This document shows positions 26,276 to 35,825 of a DNA stretch of 64,000 bases, one piece after another. The translations under genes were made by a program, and so were the position numbers. The DNA is taken from assembly GCA_016169945.1 (NCBI GenBank), contig JADLSH010000395.1, positions 2,582,501 through 2,646,500 on the forward strand, written 5' to 3'. Each line of letters opens with the position of its first letter. The first letter of the stretch is position 1. The notes beneath the pieces were generated by a model, which did no database searches, was not told where the DNA came from, and saw nothing but the letters and a program-made list of their open reading frames with translations. The DNA is from Trachythela sp. YZ-2020 (Eukaryota > Cnidaria > Anthozoa > Malacalcyonacea > Clavulariidae).

Positions 26276-27592
26276 CTGGTTTGAAAATTGAAGTGTCCTC
26301 AACATCAAATGCTTGCAAGTGTTCGTCAATCTCAGCCACTGGTGGTGAACGTGTTTCAGCCACTGATGGTGATGGTATTTCAGCCACTGGTGGTGATGGT
26401 ATTTCAGTCACTGGTGGTGATAGTGTTGCAGCCACTGGTGGTAATGGTATTTCAGCCAGTGGTGATAGTATTTCAGCCACTGGTGGTGATAGTGTTGCAG
26501 CCACTGGTGGTGATGGTGTTAGTGATATTTCAGCCAGTTTGAGTGATGTTTCAGCGAGTGTTAGTGACTTTTCCGCCAGTGTTCGTAATGCTTGAGCGAG
26601 TTAGTGATGTTTTGGCCAGCGTTAGTGATGTTTCAGCTAGTGTCAGTGATGTTTCAGCCAGTGTAAGTGATGTTTTAGCCAGTGATGATGGTGTTTGAGC
26701 CACTGGTGGTGATGGTATTTCAGCCATTGGTGTTGATGGTATTTCAGCCACTGGTGGTGATGGTATTTCATCCACTGGTGGTGATGGTGATATTTCAGTC
26801 ATTTCCAGTGGTGGTGATAATGGTGAGCGTAATATTTCAGCCAGAGATAGTGATGGCGATGATGTCGTTGATACCACTACGAATTCTCTTAGTAATGATA
26901 GTAGTTCTCGTTTTACCACCGATGGTACATGCTGTAAACTTATTTTAACACTGTACTCAAGAAGTTCGCCCGACTTTCCATTCTGAAATATGTCCTTGAG
27001 CCACCTTAAGTTTCTCATGGAACTTCCAAGTTTGTGTGCTAAAAGTTGACTTTTAAAGTTGACGTTGATGTCCCCCATCCGCGGAAAATTTCCACCAGCA
27101 GCAACCATTCTGTCGACCCGAATTGTGAAAATACCAGAAAAATCCCGATCACTCGTCGCAGAAAGAGACAGATTCAAACTTACACATGGAGCCCCGGTCT
27201 TGCTCGACATATGTAAGGAATATTGCACATCATTTCCACGACTCGTAATCAGAATACTTTCAGGGTTTCCACAGGAAGCCAAAGGGCCGAGGGTGCTTCA
27301 GCCACAGGTCGTAATATTTCGGCCACTGATAGTGATGGTGTTTCAGGTACTGGTGGTGATGGTGTTAGTGATATTTCAGCCAGTTTTAGTGATGTTTCAG
27401 CGAGTGTTAGTGACTTTTCAGCCAGTGTTAGTAATGCTTTAGCGAGTGTTAGTGATGTTTCGGCCAGTGTTGGTGATATTTTAGCCAGCGTTAGTGATGT
27501 TTCAGCAAGTGTCAGTGATGTTTCAGCCAGTGTTAGTGATGTTTTAGCCAGTGATGATGGTGTTTGAGCCACTGGTGGTGATAGTGTTTGAG
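26276..27592 (-). pseudogene. Minisatellite-bearing reading frame, copy 1 (SPPVAEIP and TLAETSL repeats)
   Basis: A 24-bp unit (minus-strand product PSPPVAEI) and a 21-bp unit (TLAETSL) form several arrays, mostly 26328-26830 and 27340-27590. Both lengths are multiples of three. A non-repeat section at 26870-27280 (minus strand) reads SILITSRGNDVQYSLHMSS onward, with LLAHKLGSSMRNLRWLKDIF and VVKRELLSLLREF; I do not recognise it. The proximal array ends DVEDTSIFKP and then a good donor, CAG/GTACGT, at 26276, conserved in copy 2. Frame breaks between array blocks argue for a decayed gene. Alternatively it is a non-coding minisatellite that happens to stay open. Function is unknown. Confidence 0.45.
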
Positions 27593-29970
27593 CTATATAA
27601 CATACGATAATTTTGTGCTTGAATATCTACTTTTAAAACATTTCTTATGACGGTTACATACTATTTGAGACAGTGGATTATAACCGGAATCCTGAGATAA
27701 TTTCAAATTGTCAATAAATGTTTTACTAAGCTTGACTCTCCGTGCTTCTAGAGTCTCAAGGCCAGAGCACGTTAAAGCACTTCCATAGGAAAGGAAAGGG
27801 AAAACAATCTTCATTGTCCGTTTTTGTATTGATTTAATTGAATTTGACAAACCAGCAGTGAGATTAGACCACGCTGGAGCAGCATATTCGACACGAGATC
27901 GTATGATTGAACAGTAAATAGAAACCAAATCACGTTGGCCGGTGTTTAATTGTCGCAACGCATACAATCTAGAATTTGCTTTTCCCATAATAAAATCCAC
28001 ATGAGAACTCCATGAAAGGTCACGAGACAAAGTTAAGCCAAGCAATTTAAAGGAAGGAACGGACTCAACAGGAAGACCGAACACATAAATCGGATTTATA
28101 GTGGAGGTAGAGTATTCCAAGAACGATATTAACATTTCCTTACACTTTTTGGGGTTAAGCTCCATGCCCCTTGCAGAAGAGAAATTACTAATTTCATCAA
28201 CAACGATTGGTAGGAGACTTGGCGAGCAGCGAGGAATTATTTCCATGGCGGTTGTATCATCAACGAATTTGGTTCTGCCTGGCCAATTTTTTAGTAGAGG
28301 GTTGATTAAGACTGCAAACAGGATCGGCCCAAGCTTAGTCCCCTGAGGCAAGCCTCCGTTCACTGTTTTCCAAGAAGAATATGATTCTCCAATCCTAACG
28401 CATTGCTTCCTATTTGTTAGAAAGGCGATAAGAGAGGGTTAACATGAAGATTTTCAAGCTCCTGAACAATAATATTGTGGTCGACCAAATCAAAACCTTT
28501 CTTAAAATCAGCAAAGAAAAGTCTTGTCGCACAGTGACCAACATCCAAACCAGCCAAAATTTGGTGGAGAAGGTAAACCAATGCATGAGTGGTTGATTTT
28601 CCTGGGAGAGCAAATTGCTTCGCATCCAGTTTAGTGCCAATATCTGCAAGTAAGGAGTCAAGGGTAAAACCTTCAAGGACCTTTGCAACCTGCGATGTTA
28701 ATGATATTGGTCGAAGATCATCCTCGATACTTGCGGGTGGAGATGTTTTAGGTATTGGAACTACAATCGACCTTTTTAACTGCTCAGGAAAAATTCCCTG
28801 TTGAAGTGAGCTGTTGTAAATGTCACAAATTACTGGAGCAAGTTCATCTGCAAAGGTCTTTAAAATCTTATTTGGTATTCCATCACGGCCACACGACTTC
28901 GTAGTTTTAATGCACCGCAGAGCAGATAGAACCAATTGGGTGTTAACTAGAAGATGGTCGGGAACAGGGTGATTTTCCATTTGATCATTATACTGCAGAG
29001 GTTTAAAATGGGAAGTGAGGCTAACAAGAAAGTCATTTTAATGTTCAGCAAGATCAACATGTGTAGAAATATTGCTTGAAAATAATTGGTCATACCAAGA
29101 CTCCTGTAAAGACAAACCTCCAAGCTTTTTAACGTCCTTCCACCATCTTGATACATTTGTATTCTTTAACTTTCCGACAGATTGTTTGTAATAAGTTCCC
29201 CTAGCAGATCTAACGGCACGTTGGACTTCATTTCTCCAATACTTGTAGATTTGAGAAGACTTCCCAAATTTATAGAGCGCAACTTGGCGTTTTCTGATGT
29301 AATATTTCAGAGAAGATGACATCCATGGTTTGTCGACAGATCGAATTTTTGTTAACTTGAAAGGAAAATAGAGTTCCACCATGGAGTATCCACCATGGAG
29401 TATCCACCATGGAGGATAAAATTTCATTAAATCTATCAAACTTCTGCTCGCAGTCCCTGATATCTAATACGTCAGCCCAATCGTAGGTTGTTATCCATTG
29501 ACCAAATGACCTTGTGCAACTATCTCTTAAATCTCCTTTATAAATCTTCTTCACCATTAATTTTTGGAAACGTTGTAATGTTGACCTCACGATAATAGCA
29601 TTATGATCACTAGAACCAATTGGAGGTAACTGGGTCGATTGAAAACTTACATCTTTCGAATTTACTAAACACCAATCTAAGATGGATTTTCCTCTCGTTG
29701 GAATATCAATAATTTGGCGCAAACCATATAGTCTTTTAATACGATTCTCCTTCAATCCAGTACTTGAGGGATTAAAGTCACCGGTAACCATAACAAGAGC
29801 TTCTGGGTGTTTACAGAGAAAAGTATCAACGTTAGATTGAATATGTTCATACAAATCATTATTCTCGGAGGCACTTGCTGAGGGGGGTTGGTAAATAACA
29901 GCAAGGAGTATAACTGAGATTGATTTGATCGAAGTGAAAGCCACAGCGATTCAATAGATAAGGACTCTGG
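27593..29970 (-). mobile_element. Nearly full-length LINE (CR1/L2-like), frameshifted
   Basis: Read on the minus strand: an APE-type endonuclease (ILLAVIYQPPSAS, VMVTGDFNPSSTGL, IGSSDHNAI) at 29944-29500; a linker with WWKDVKKLGG; then reverse transcriptase motifs TTKSCGRDGIPNKILK, DDLRPISLTSQVAKVLEG and FADFKKGFDLVDH (motif A), a frame break near 28400, GLPQGTKLGPILF (motif B), KFVDDTTAMEI (catalytic FVDD) and the thumb/C-terminal VEYAAPAWSNL. The stop is at 27593. The catalytic aspartates survive, but at least three frame changes inactivate it. One change is a 14-bp tandem at about 29377-29415 (ACCATGGAGTATCC units). The 5' end of the endonuclease is cut or shifted near 29965. Confidence 0.9.
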
Positions 29971-29987
29971 TGTAAGCTCGTCGGTTT

Positions 29988-30600
29988 GCTTGCTATTCTT
30001 TTACAAATATTGAAACTTGAAGCCTGGAAAATACTGAACAATTTTGAACAATTCCGTCTAACCCTTCGATAAAGCGGCCGCGTTGAGTGCGTTGTGGTAA
30101 ATATGGGCAGTTAAGGACGGCGCTCTTTAATATTTTTGCTCTTTTGGCGCTTAAACGAGTAGCCAAAGTGGAGTCCATCTTTTATGCTTAATAATTTTCA
30201 AAACAATAATCCTTATAAAACGATTTTAGTCTTGTTTTAGTTTCTTCTAATGGTTATTTGTGTCTTTAGTGCAAGTAACACTGTTTTCTGGTTTGCCCAT
30301 CTTTACTGAGAAACATGGCAAGGACACAATGTTTCCCCAACAATGTGTCCTAGTTTGTCCAGGGCAGACTGGTGGTCAACTTCAGAGGAATTCATTTGAC
30401 ACTTATAAGAGCAAGCAAAATAACTACACTAAATCTCTCAATTCTACTTGTTTGCCACCAGGTACAAGTAGACTACATATAACGAAAACATTTACATCAT
30501 TTTGTTACTCGGATATAACCTCAACCCAATGGCATCTACTACACGATATAGTGCTTAAAGCGCATATGACACGAATTTTACTTTATATTGTAAGGAACTT
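29988..30600 (+). pseudogene. Duplicated segment, copy 1: remnant of the SAM-like gene's 5' region
   Basis: Matches 34575-34990 with a roughly 170-bp insertion or deletion difference. Shared marks are GATAAAGCGGCCGCGTTGAG, GGCGCTTAAACGAGTAGCC and TCTACTTGTTTGCCACC. The plus-strand frame SLNSTCLPPGTS...FCYSDITS...HLLHDIVL matches the stretch that in copy 2 runs straight into a SAM-like domain; here it is replaced after IVLKA by unrelated sequence. It is therefore a truncated copy. Confidence 0.6.
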
Positions 30601-30674
30601 TTGATATGATAGTATTATATTCTTTAATGTTTTTCAATTATGATAGCATTATATTCTTTAAAGTTTTGCAATAT

Positions 30675-30928
30675 CTTTTTTCATTTTCGAGATATTGAGG
30701 TTGGTTGGATATGTAAACAACACAACTTTCTATACGTCACATTGCATAATGAGTTTAAAACTTTCTTCGTTGCGTAGCATCTGATCTGAATCAGCCTATT
30801 TCTGGCAAACGTATCCCAGAAATAGAAAGATATTTCAAATTTTACGATAACTCTTTATGCAATGTGACGTAGAAATTTATCTATTCTACATATTCCGACC
30901 AATCTCAATATCTCGAAAATGAAAAAAG
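30675..30928. mobile_element. Palindromic MITE-like element, about 254 bp
   Basis: The left arm CTTTTTTCATTTTCGAGATA(TTGAG) pairs with the right-arm segment CTCAATATCTCGAAAATG. Further inside, ACGTCACATTGCATAA pairs with TTATGCAATGTGACGT. No coding capacity. Flanking duplications were not resolved. Confidence 0.7.
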
Positions 30929-31138
30929 AACATCTTTAATAATGTCACACTATCATCCTGAAAGATCTTTCCAATAAAAGTTTATTTAGGATCAGGGAGT
31001 TCGAAGCTCGTTCAAAGCAAAAAGGTAATCCTCAGAAATGAGGCACCCCCTTTTTGAAATGAGGCACCATCGCCCCCCCCCCCTCTTCTACGCCCCTATA
31101 TAAAATAACGTAATTTTCGTGTCATATGCCCCTTTAAT

Positions 31139-31434
31139 AATGAAGCATTCCTATACGGCAGCTGACCCAATCTAACTTGACAGGTCTTGCTGTTGGAAAA
31201 AAGATTGAAGGTGGAGGATCATGGATCGTTGGACAGGAAGAAACGCGAGATGGTAGAATTAAAAGTTCAGCTTCATTTAGAGGAGAGATAACCAACGTGA
31301 ATGTCTACGGGAATTTTGACAAGGAATATTTTCAAGACATCGTAGCACATCGAGTTACCTCGACAACATTTAGACCAACCATCTACAACAATATTGTAAA
31401 GTCCTGGGCTGACTTCAAAATTGCCTTGGTTTGA
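31139..31434 (+). pseudogene. Pentraxin-like domain fragment, copy 2
   Basis: Same domain as at 24715, here open through its end: LTGLAVGKKIEGGGSWIVGQ, then EETRDGRIKSSASFRGEITN, and finally NNIVKSWADFKIALV before the stop. SWADF followed by a hydrophobic end is the usual close of a pentraxin domain (known). The upstream half is absent and no good acceptor was found. This copy keeps the ancestral length in the loop and before SWADF, so it is the less damaged of the two. Confidence 0.75.
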
Positions 31435-31449
31435 AAGTTGAAAGTGCTC

Positions 31450-32204
31450 AGTAGAGATTTTTGCCAACATCAATGATGTGGAGTCATAATATTTAATTTA
31501 GTTGTAGACTGCCAACTGTATAGCCTGCGAATAACGAGACAATCGAGCGGCTGTTACGACTACTGAATAGTCAAATACCTAAATGGATATCCTTAACTTG
31601 AACGGATAGCGATGCGCCAACTGTGTTAAAAGAAGGCTTTTTTCGTGCATGCAAAAACGCCAAAATTATGATGTTATATAACTGAGATGCGATTATACCA
31701 ACAAAGAACGATTCTTTTAAGTGATTTTTCTGGTATCTGAATGAACTTTTCATATCTTTCGAGTTACTTTTCTCAGCGGTGTATAAAATTACCGGTGGTC
31801 TACAGTTCTATAAGTGTATAAACGAATTCTAGTTATACTGGATAAACTGTTCTCCCTATAGGGGTCCATTGTTACTACACTACTACAGGATTAAACCGGA
31901 GTACCCGGAACATCTTTAAATTCTTCTTCTCTAAACGGTTTTCGTTTGGCTTGACTTCATTTTCTATGTTCATTTGGTCTATAAATGGTTTTACACTTAA
32001 TTTGAGTATACTTAGAAAGGGAAGAACGACACATCGCCAACTAACACAACGCAGCACAGCACAACAGCAGCACAACACAGCAACATAACAGAACACAACA
32101 CAACAGCAACGCAACATAGCACACAACACACAGCAACAAAATATCAACTGCTACGTAACACAAAATTCACACTGTGTAAATCTGATGCTTGCGTACTAAC
32201 GTAC
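31450..32204. repeat. Shared spacer of the duplicated block, copy 2
   Basis: Matches 25020-26275 with small indels and one larger deletion. It keeps the AACACAGCAGC low-complexity run (32045-32140) and the Lys/Glu-rich minus-strand frame start (KLKLSVKPFIDQMN), which is then truncated. Confidence 0.6.
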
Positions 32205-33434
32205 CTGGTTTGAAAATTGAAGTGTCCTGAACATCAGATGCTTGCAAGTGTTCGTCAATCTCAGCCACTGGTGGTGAACGTGTTTCAGCCACTGGTGGTG
32301 ATGATGGTATCTCAGCCACGGGTGGTGATGGTATTTCAGCCACTCTTGGTGATAGTATTTCAGCCAGTGGTGATAGTATTTCAGCCACTGGTGGTGATAG
32401 TGTTTCAGCCACTGGTGGTGATAGTGTTTCAGCTACTGGTGGTGATGGTGTTAGTGATATTTCAGCCAGTTTGAGTGTTGTTTCAGCGAGTGTTAGTGAC
32501 TCTTCAGCCAGTGTTTGTAATGCTTTAGCGAGTGTTAGTGATGTTTTTGCCAGTGTTGGTGATGTTTTAGCCAGCGTTAGTGATGTTTCAGCAAGTGTCA
32601 GTGATGTTTCAGCCAGTGTTAGAGATGTTTTAGCCAGTGATGATGGTGTTCATTGAGCCACTGGTGGTGATGGTATTTCAGCCACTGGTGGTGATGGTAT
32701 TTCATCCACTGGTGGTGATGGTGATATTTCAGTCAGTGGTGGTGATCAGTAATGATGGCCGTAATATTTCAGCCAGAGATAGTGATGGCGATGATGTTGA
32801 TACCACTACTGTTACTTTCGATGTCAGTTGCAGCAGCGTTGATTTTTGAAATACGAATTCTCTTAGTAATGATAGTAGTTCTCGTTTTACCACCGATAGT
32901 GATGTTTCAGCCAGTGTTAGTGATGTTTTAGCCAGTGATGATGCCGCAGTGGCGCCGTGGCCGGGGGGGCCAGGGGGGGCCATGGCCCCCCCTACCGTTG
33001 AGACCCGTCGGAAAATCGGAAATTTGTTATGTTGTCGGAATCGTAATGGTGAAGCATACCTGCAAATACGAATGGTAAAACATGGTGATGAAATATCGGA
33101 AATCAAACTCAGTTAACGTTTTTAGAATATTAGTTATAGAATAGGTAATATTAATAAAATTTAACAAGATTGGGGGAGATTGTCGGTATTTACCTGTAAT
33201 AACAGTACAGTCCGGGAAATTTTTTTTAGACAGGGTCCCCCCCCCGTCGACAACAAAAACAATAATAATTCATCCAAATATTGTCGGAAAATGGTGAGCT
33301 TGGCCCCCCCTAAAATAAGGGACCCACGGCGCCCCTGGATGATGGTGTTTCAGCCACTGGTGGTGATAGTGTTTGAGCTATATGACATACGATAATTTTG
33401 TGCTTGAATATCTACTTTTAAAACATTTCTTATA
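32205..33434 (-). pseudogene. Minisatellite-bearing reading frame, copy 2, ending in LINE 3' sequence
   Basis: Same 24- and 21-bp arrays as copy 1, fewer units, and the same donor CAG/GTACGT after DTSIFKP at 32205. The unique section is much shorter than in copy 1 but keeps VVKRELLSLLREF and has an extra FQKSTLLQLTSKVT that copy 1 lacks, so neither copy derives simply from the other. A hAT-like MITE interrupts it at 32947-33337. The right end, 33371-33434, matches the 3' coding end of the LINE at 27593 and stops abruptly. Confidence 0.5.
32947..33337. mobile_element. hAT-like element, CAGTGGCGCCGTGG ends
   Basis: The left end CAGTGGCGCCGTGG pairs with CCACGGCGCCCCTG at the right end (one mismatch), followed inwards by G-rich and C-rich partners (GGGGGGGCC and GGCCCCCCC). 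CAG-N-GGCG ends are typical of hAT relatives (known). The surrounding minisatellite contains GATGATG on both sides, which hides the target duplication. No transposase is left in the 391 bp. Confidence 0.7.
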
Positions 33435-33706
33435 CTGGGCTTGTGGACTACACTGTACGAAGCCCAAAGCCGTTAAGCCCTGGTCAAACGAGAATGAGAG
33501 TTGATAAGAGTTGGCAAGTGAGATTTTTCATCAATTGATGCCCCGGTCCAACGAGGACAAGAGTTGTATGAGAATTAACTGGATATTACCAAGCCTACTC
33601 TCATCAGAGTGTGAACATAAGTGTCGACGAGAGTTGGTGGTTAAACGCAAGCGAGAGTTTCAACTCTGTTCAACTCTCTTAGTCTCTTCTCGTTCGGCCA
33701 TTCATT

Positions 33707-34006
33707 TTATAACAACATGAATAAAAAAATTATAAACATCTTACTTTTTTCTGTCGTCTCTTGCTGAAGTTCTTTGAACTTTTTTTCGAGAGCTTCGCGC
33801 TCTGCCTTCATACACTCTCTGCTCTCCGCCGCTCTTTTGCGTTGGTTTGCTAGGTATTCTGGTGTAAGCTCATCGGTTTTGTCCTCTTTTATAAATGCAT
33901 CTAGCTTTTCATAAAGCCTGTCTAGCTTTTTCTCGTATTTTATCAGCCTTTCATGCTGTCTCAAGTATTTTTGGAATTTCCATTTCTTTCTCAGTTGGGT
34001 CCGCAA
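33707..34006 (-). CDS. Small coiled-coil protein, 99 residues, unknown
   Basis: ATG-initiated open frame rich in Lys, Glu and Arg with strong heptad-like character (KKLDRLYEKLDAFIKE, AEREALEKKFKELQQ) and a hydrophobic end, MFIIFLFMLL. It may be a chance frame, an exon of a decayed gene or part of the insert at 33471-34540. I do not recognise a family. The hydrophobic tail could be read-through into an intron, because a possible donor lies near 33755. Confidence 0.3.
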   Translation of the reverse strand: MRTQLRKKWKFQKYLRQHERLIKYEKKLDRLYEKLDAFIKEDKTDELTPEYLANQRKRAAESRECMKAEREALEKKFKELQQETTEKSKMFIIFLFMLL

Positions 34007-34240
34007 TGAACGCTGTCAATTGCAATTATGACGGATTTAATTAGGTCACCGCTTTTATGATCGCGCGCGCGAGGATTTGTGGTTAATTAATTAACGTATT
34101 GTTACGTACGTTGCGAGCGCGTGACACTGATCTGAATAGTAGACTGTGTAGCGCAACCTATTGTTCACTGATGCAAACAATGAAGCCAATCAAACATGGC
34201 TAAACAATACAAAACTGCCATTACTAAAAGATAAATACCA

Positions 34241-34387
34241 GGGGCCGGTTGTATAAAAAAGTAGTTAAAGTTAACTATAGTTAGTGCGAAAGTAAACCAA
34301 TCAAAATCGCGAATTTTAGAGTTAACTACCATTTAACTACAAAACGGGTAGTTAAAATGTAGTTAAGACTTTTATACAACCGGTCCC
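34241..34387. mobile_element. GGGGCCGGTTGTATAA MITE, copy A
   Basis: 147-bp near-palindrome: starts GGGGCCGGTTGTATAAA, ends TTTATACAACCGGTCCC; the interior has GTTAACTATAGTTA and a central GTAAACCAATCAAAAT. Further copies lie at 40080, 49978, 50135 and 60388. It sits inside the insert at 33471-34540. Confidence 0.85.
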
Positions 34388-34574
34388 AGATAGGCAGATA
34401 TACCTGCACTATTTTCACATTAAACAACAATCCCAACAATGTACCCTAATACATAGAGATCATAGATAATTTTTAATTTCTGGTCAAGCGAGGATGAGAG
34501 TTGATGAGAATCAATGAGGATTTTCCCCTTCGATTTTCCTCTCTTACAAAAAGTAACCCTCTTGGAGCGTTTTT

Positions 34575-35785
34575 CAAGTAATTTTGCTCTATTCTTTTAC
34601 AAATGTTGAAACTTTAAGCCGGGAAAGTACTGTAGTTGTTTTAAGTTTGACTAACAATTCCGTCTAACCCTTCGATAAAGCGGCCGCGTTGAGTGCGTTG
34701 TTGTAGATATGGGCAGTTAAGGGCGGCGCTCTTTAATATTTTTGCTCTTTAATTGGCGCTTAAACGAGTAGCCAAAGTGGAGTCCATCTTTTATGCTTAA
34801 TAATTTTCAAAACAATAATCCTTATCAAACGACACTTATAAGAGCAAGCAAAGTACACAACACTAAATCTCTCAATTCTACTTGTTTGCCACCAGGTACA
34901 AGTATACTACATTATAACGAAAACATTTACATCATTTTGTTACTCGGATATAACCTCAATCCATCTGCTACACGATATAGTGCTTGAAGAAGCAAAAGAT
35001 GAAGAGCTTCAAGCCCTTGGTTTGATACACCGTGGGGATATACTGGGTCTTCGAGCTTTTGCGAAAAAAGGTGGCAATACCGACAGAGTTGAGAAGAAAA
35101 GAACTATCTAAGAAAAACAAATTAAGACTATCTAAGAAAAACAAATTAAATGCAACTGTACCAGCTGAGAAGCGACGTGGCAGTAGTAAACCTGCAACAC
35201 TTAGAAAAGTCTATGCAGGTTGGCAACACCATGATAATAAACGAAAACGATATATTTCAGTTCGCCGGCTTAGTAAATGGTGGTGGAATGCGTGATATTG
35301 ATGTTGCAGTAAATTCCACAAAAGAAGAGCTAATGAAGCAAATGAAAAGTGTGTTTTTTCCAGATGGAAATTGTGCATTTGGAAAAATGTATGAGATGCA
35401 ATTTGCCCTAGGAAATTTTAAATGTGAAGAAATTACAGAGGAATATTTCACTTTATCCCAATACATTGCACGACACAGACTGTCAAAGTGCAGACTTTAC
35501 ATTTTGACCAAACGTTATGAAGATATGATTTGGAGTGATAGTGAGAATGAGGAAGATATGCCAGTATCAGCAGGAGTTGCTGAGGATGCATTAACTAGTC
35601 TGACTAAACCAAAGAGCAATATAGTTGGTACTTCCAAACACAGTGTGGAATATGTTTATTCCTTGGCAAAAGGTCAAGAGAAAGATACAGAAATAGAAGA
35701 GATGCATCTGAGACTCGAAGTACCGAGTCGAAAGTTCAAACTAAATATATTACAATCCAGAGAACACGATAGAGTGCACGCGTGA
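34575..35785 (+). pseudogene. SAM-like plus G2E3-like N-terminal gene fragment, frameshifted
   Basis: 34575-34990 repeats 29988-30600. The frame then reads HLLHDIVLEEAKDEELQALG and IHRGDILGLRAFAKK, which resembles a SAM-like domain. A frame change leads to VPAEKRRGSSKPATLRKVYA and GWQHHDNKRKRYISV, and another to NGGGMRDIDVAVN, MKSVFFPDGNCAFGKMYEMQ and HRLSKCRLYILTKR. The order SAM-like, basic linker, 'W-KRY-VR-GGG-R' and 'LFFP-G' block is what I recall from G2/M-phase E3 ligase (G2E3)-like HECT proteins expanded in invertebrates; this is pattern memory. The catalytic HECT domain is absent: a LINE begins at about 35826. At least two frame changes mark it as a pseudogene. Confidence 0.5.
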
Positions 35786-35825
35786 TAGATAGTGTGGTAG
35801 TGTGATAGATAGTGTGATAGTTTCA
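35783..35825. repeat. Short GATAGATAGTGTG(A)TAGTGT tandem
   Basis: About two and a half units of a 20-bp repeat at the junction between the G2E3-like fragment and the LINE. It may be a trace of the LINE insertion or slippage. Confidence 0.7.

Larger units (their letters stand above)
33471..34540. mobile_element. Unclassified insert bounded by CTGGTCAA-CGAG repeats
   Basis: CTGGTCAAACGAGAATGAGAG at 33480 and CTGGTCAAGCGAGGATGAGAG at 34482 are direct repeats about 1 kb apart, each followed by GTTGAT-AGA motifs. Between them lie a coiled-coil reading frame and a small MITE. The insert occupies the place where copy 1 has its LINE body. I cannot name the family. Confidence 0.4.

Noticed and set aside
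26238..27567. Plus-strand open frames reading GGDGIS or VVMVFQPL repeats
   Set aside because: They are the opposite-strand reading of the minisatellite. The minus strand has the conserved splice donor and the non-repeat sections, so it is the better candidate.
29965..33880. CTGGTGTAAGCTC(G/A)TCGGTTT shared by 29972 and 33860 as proof of common origin
   Set aside because: The match is only about 20 bp and flanking sequence does not align; chance or microhomology cannot be excluded.
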